From NCBI GenBank assembly GCA_028679325.1, contig JAJRBS010000189.1:1-13263 (forward strand): 13,263 nucleotides of DNA. Direction: 5' to 3'. This document shows, in pieces, positions 12,619 to 13,263 of the stretch. Each line of letters opens with the position of its first letter. Position 1 is the stretch's first letter. Made by a program: the position numbers and the translations under genes. The notes beneath the pieces are model-generated. The model ran no database searches. It was not told where the DNA came from and was given only the letters and a program-made list of their open reading frames with translations. Source of the DNA: Methanoregulaceae archaeon (GTDB taxonomy: Archaea > Halobacteriota > Methanomicrobia > Methanomicrobiales > Methanospirillaceae).

Positions 12619-13263
12619 ATGCGCGAATATGCATTTTTCCTTGGCTGTATCGCTCCCAACCGTTATCCCGGCGCAGAATCCGCCTCGTACCGGACTGCCG
12701 AGAAGCTCGGGATCAAACTCCTCGACCTGGAAGGAGCGAGTTGTTGTCCTGCACCAGGGGCATTCGGCTCAATCGATCTTGATATCTGGTATGCGATGGC
12801 CGCAAGAAACCTGGTTCTTGCCGAACAGATGAAGAAGGATATAGCTCTCGTCTGTAACGGCTGCTACAAATCCATCTGGGAAGTCAACCACAAACTGAAG
12901 CACAATAAAGAACTCCGTGACCGTGTGAATGAAGTCCTCAAGGGCATTGACATGGAATTCAAGGGGAGTATCGATGTCTGGCACCTTGCCGAACTCTTCT
13001 ATGACCCGGAGATCGTTGGGGTCCAGAAGATCAGGGACAGCGTGAAAGTCTCCCTGGAAGGCACGAGGATTGCCGTCCACTACGGTTGCCACCTGATGAA
13101 ACCCAAGAAGGAAAGGCACTTCGGGACCACCGAACATCCGACCTGGATAGAAGAGATGGTCGCAGCTCTCGGTGCTGAACCAGTTGAATACCGGAACAAG
13201 ATGCTCTGCTGCGGTGCAGGTGGCGGGGTGAGGGGATATGATATCGTTCATGCTCTCGATATC
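12619..13263 (+). CDS. hdrB: CoB-CoM heterodisulfide reductase subunit B, 3' end outside the window
   Basis: This is the catalytic subunit, holding two non-cubane [4Fe-4S] clusters that cleave the CoM-S-S-CoB disulfide. 215 residues are visible with no stop codon. The first CCG-type motif is complete: Cys10, Cys42-Cys43, Cys79 and Cys82 (CNGC). The second has begun with Cys157 (HYGCH) and Cys197-Cys198 (CCGAGGG); its last CxxC lies past the edge. This spacing is within one residue of the structurally known methanogen HdrB at the first motif. The ATG at 12619 has GAGG five bases upstream, and the protein begins MREYAFFLGC as usual. It is the last visible gene of the ferredoxin-hdr operon. Confidence 0.95.
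   Translation, partial: MREYAFFLGCIAPNRYPGAESASYRTAEKLGIKLLDLEGASCCPAPGAFGSIDLDIWYAMAARNLVLAEQMKKDIALVCNGCYKSIWEVNHKLKHNKELRDRVNEVLKGIDMEFKGSIDVWHLAELFYDPEIVGVQKIRDSVKVSLEGTRIAVHYGCHLMKPKKERHFGTTEHPTWIEEMVAALGAEPVEYRNKMLCCGAGGGVRGYDIVHALDI

Noticed and set aside
1..13263. tRNA, rRNA, CRISPR arrays or complete insertion sequences
   Set aside because: No tRNA T-arm pattern with matching acceptor stem, no regularly spaced repeats, and no transposase with terminal inverted repeats were seen by eye. A tRNAscan or covariance search would be needed to exclude small RNAs fully.

Overview
The window reads as a chromosomal segment of a hydrogenotrophic methanogenic archaeon, most likely of the order Methanomicrobiales; the genus cannot be fixed from sequence alone. 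The evidence is formylmethanofuran:H4MPT formyltransferase, a polyferredoxin joined to heterodisulfide reductase hdrCB, methanogenesis marker protein 11, a coenzyme B (aks) gene set, archaeal TATA-like promoters and oligo-T terminators. Genes are tightly packed, moderately GC-rich, and mostly have recognisable Shine-Dalgarno (SD) sequences.

Left edge (1-1445). On the minus strand, a fragment with its own TATA-like box starts at 165, is interrupted by an early stop and continues in another frame off the left edge. Next comes a complete endonuclease IV gene (nfo, minus). The roughly 350-base gap upstream of nfo holds an AT-rich TATA element, two adjacent palindromes, a very GC-rich hairpin and, on the plus strand, a perfect 7-bp hairpin followed by T6. 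This suggests a small plus-strand transcript, either an ncRNA or a 41-codon ORF.

Centre (1444-9168, all minus). Eight genes in transcription order are: methanogenesis marker 11, a radical SAM protein, an IorA-like thiamine-diphosphate (TPP) enzyme, aksA (homocitrate synthase), aksD and aksE (homoaconitase large and small subunits), a Cys-rich protein of unknown function, and aksF (homoisocitrate dehydrogenase). Every junction overlaps or is 1-2 bases, including three ATGA overlaps, so this looks like one translationally coupled operon behind a TATA box near 9238-9245. The aks genes extend 2-oxoglutarate to 2-oxoadipate, 2-oxopimelate and 2-oxosuberate for the 7-mercaptoheptanoyl arm of coenzyme B. 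The small subunit carries the YLRT loop with Arg26 typical of homoaconitase rather than isopropylmalate isomerase. The four non-aks genes are candidates for the poorly defined later steps: decarboxylation of 2-oxosuberate and introduction of the thiol. This is the most interesting part of the window.

Right side (9283-13263). ftr (minus) ends in a T6 terminator. A 374-base AT-rich divergent intergenic region follows, then a plus-strand operon: a two-cluster ferredoxin (FwdG-like), an eight-cluster polyferredoxin (FwdF-like), hdrC, and hdrB, which is cut off by the window end. This order matches the physical and electronic link between formylmethanofuran dehydrogenase and electron-bifurcating heterodisulfide reductase. 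The window thus places CoB synthesis (left) close to CoM-S-S-CoB reduction and CO2 fixation onto methanofuran (right).
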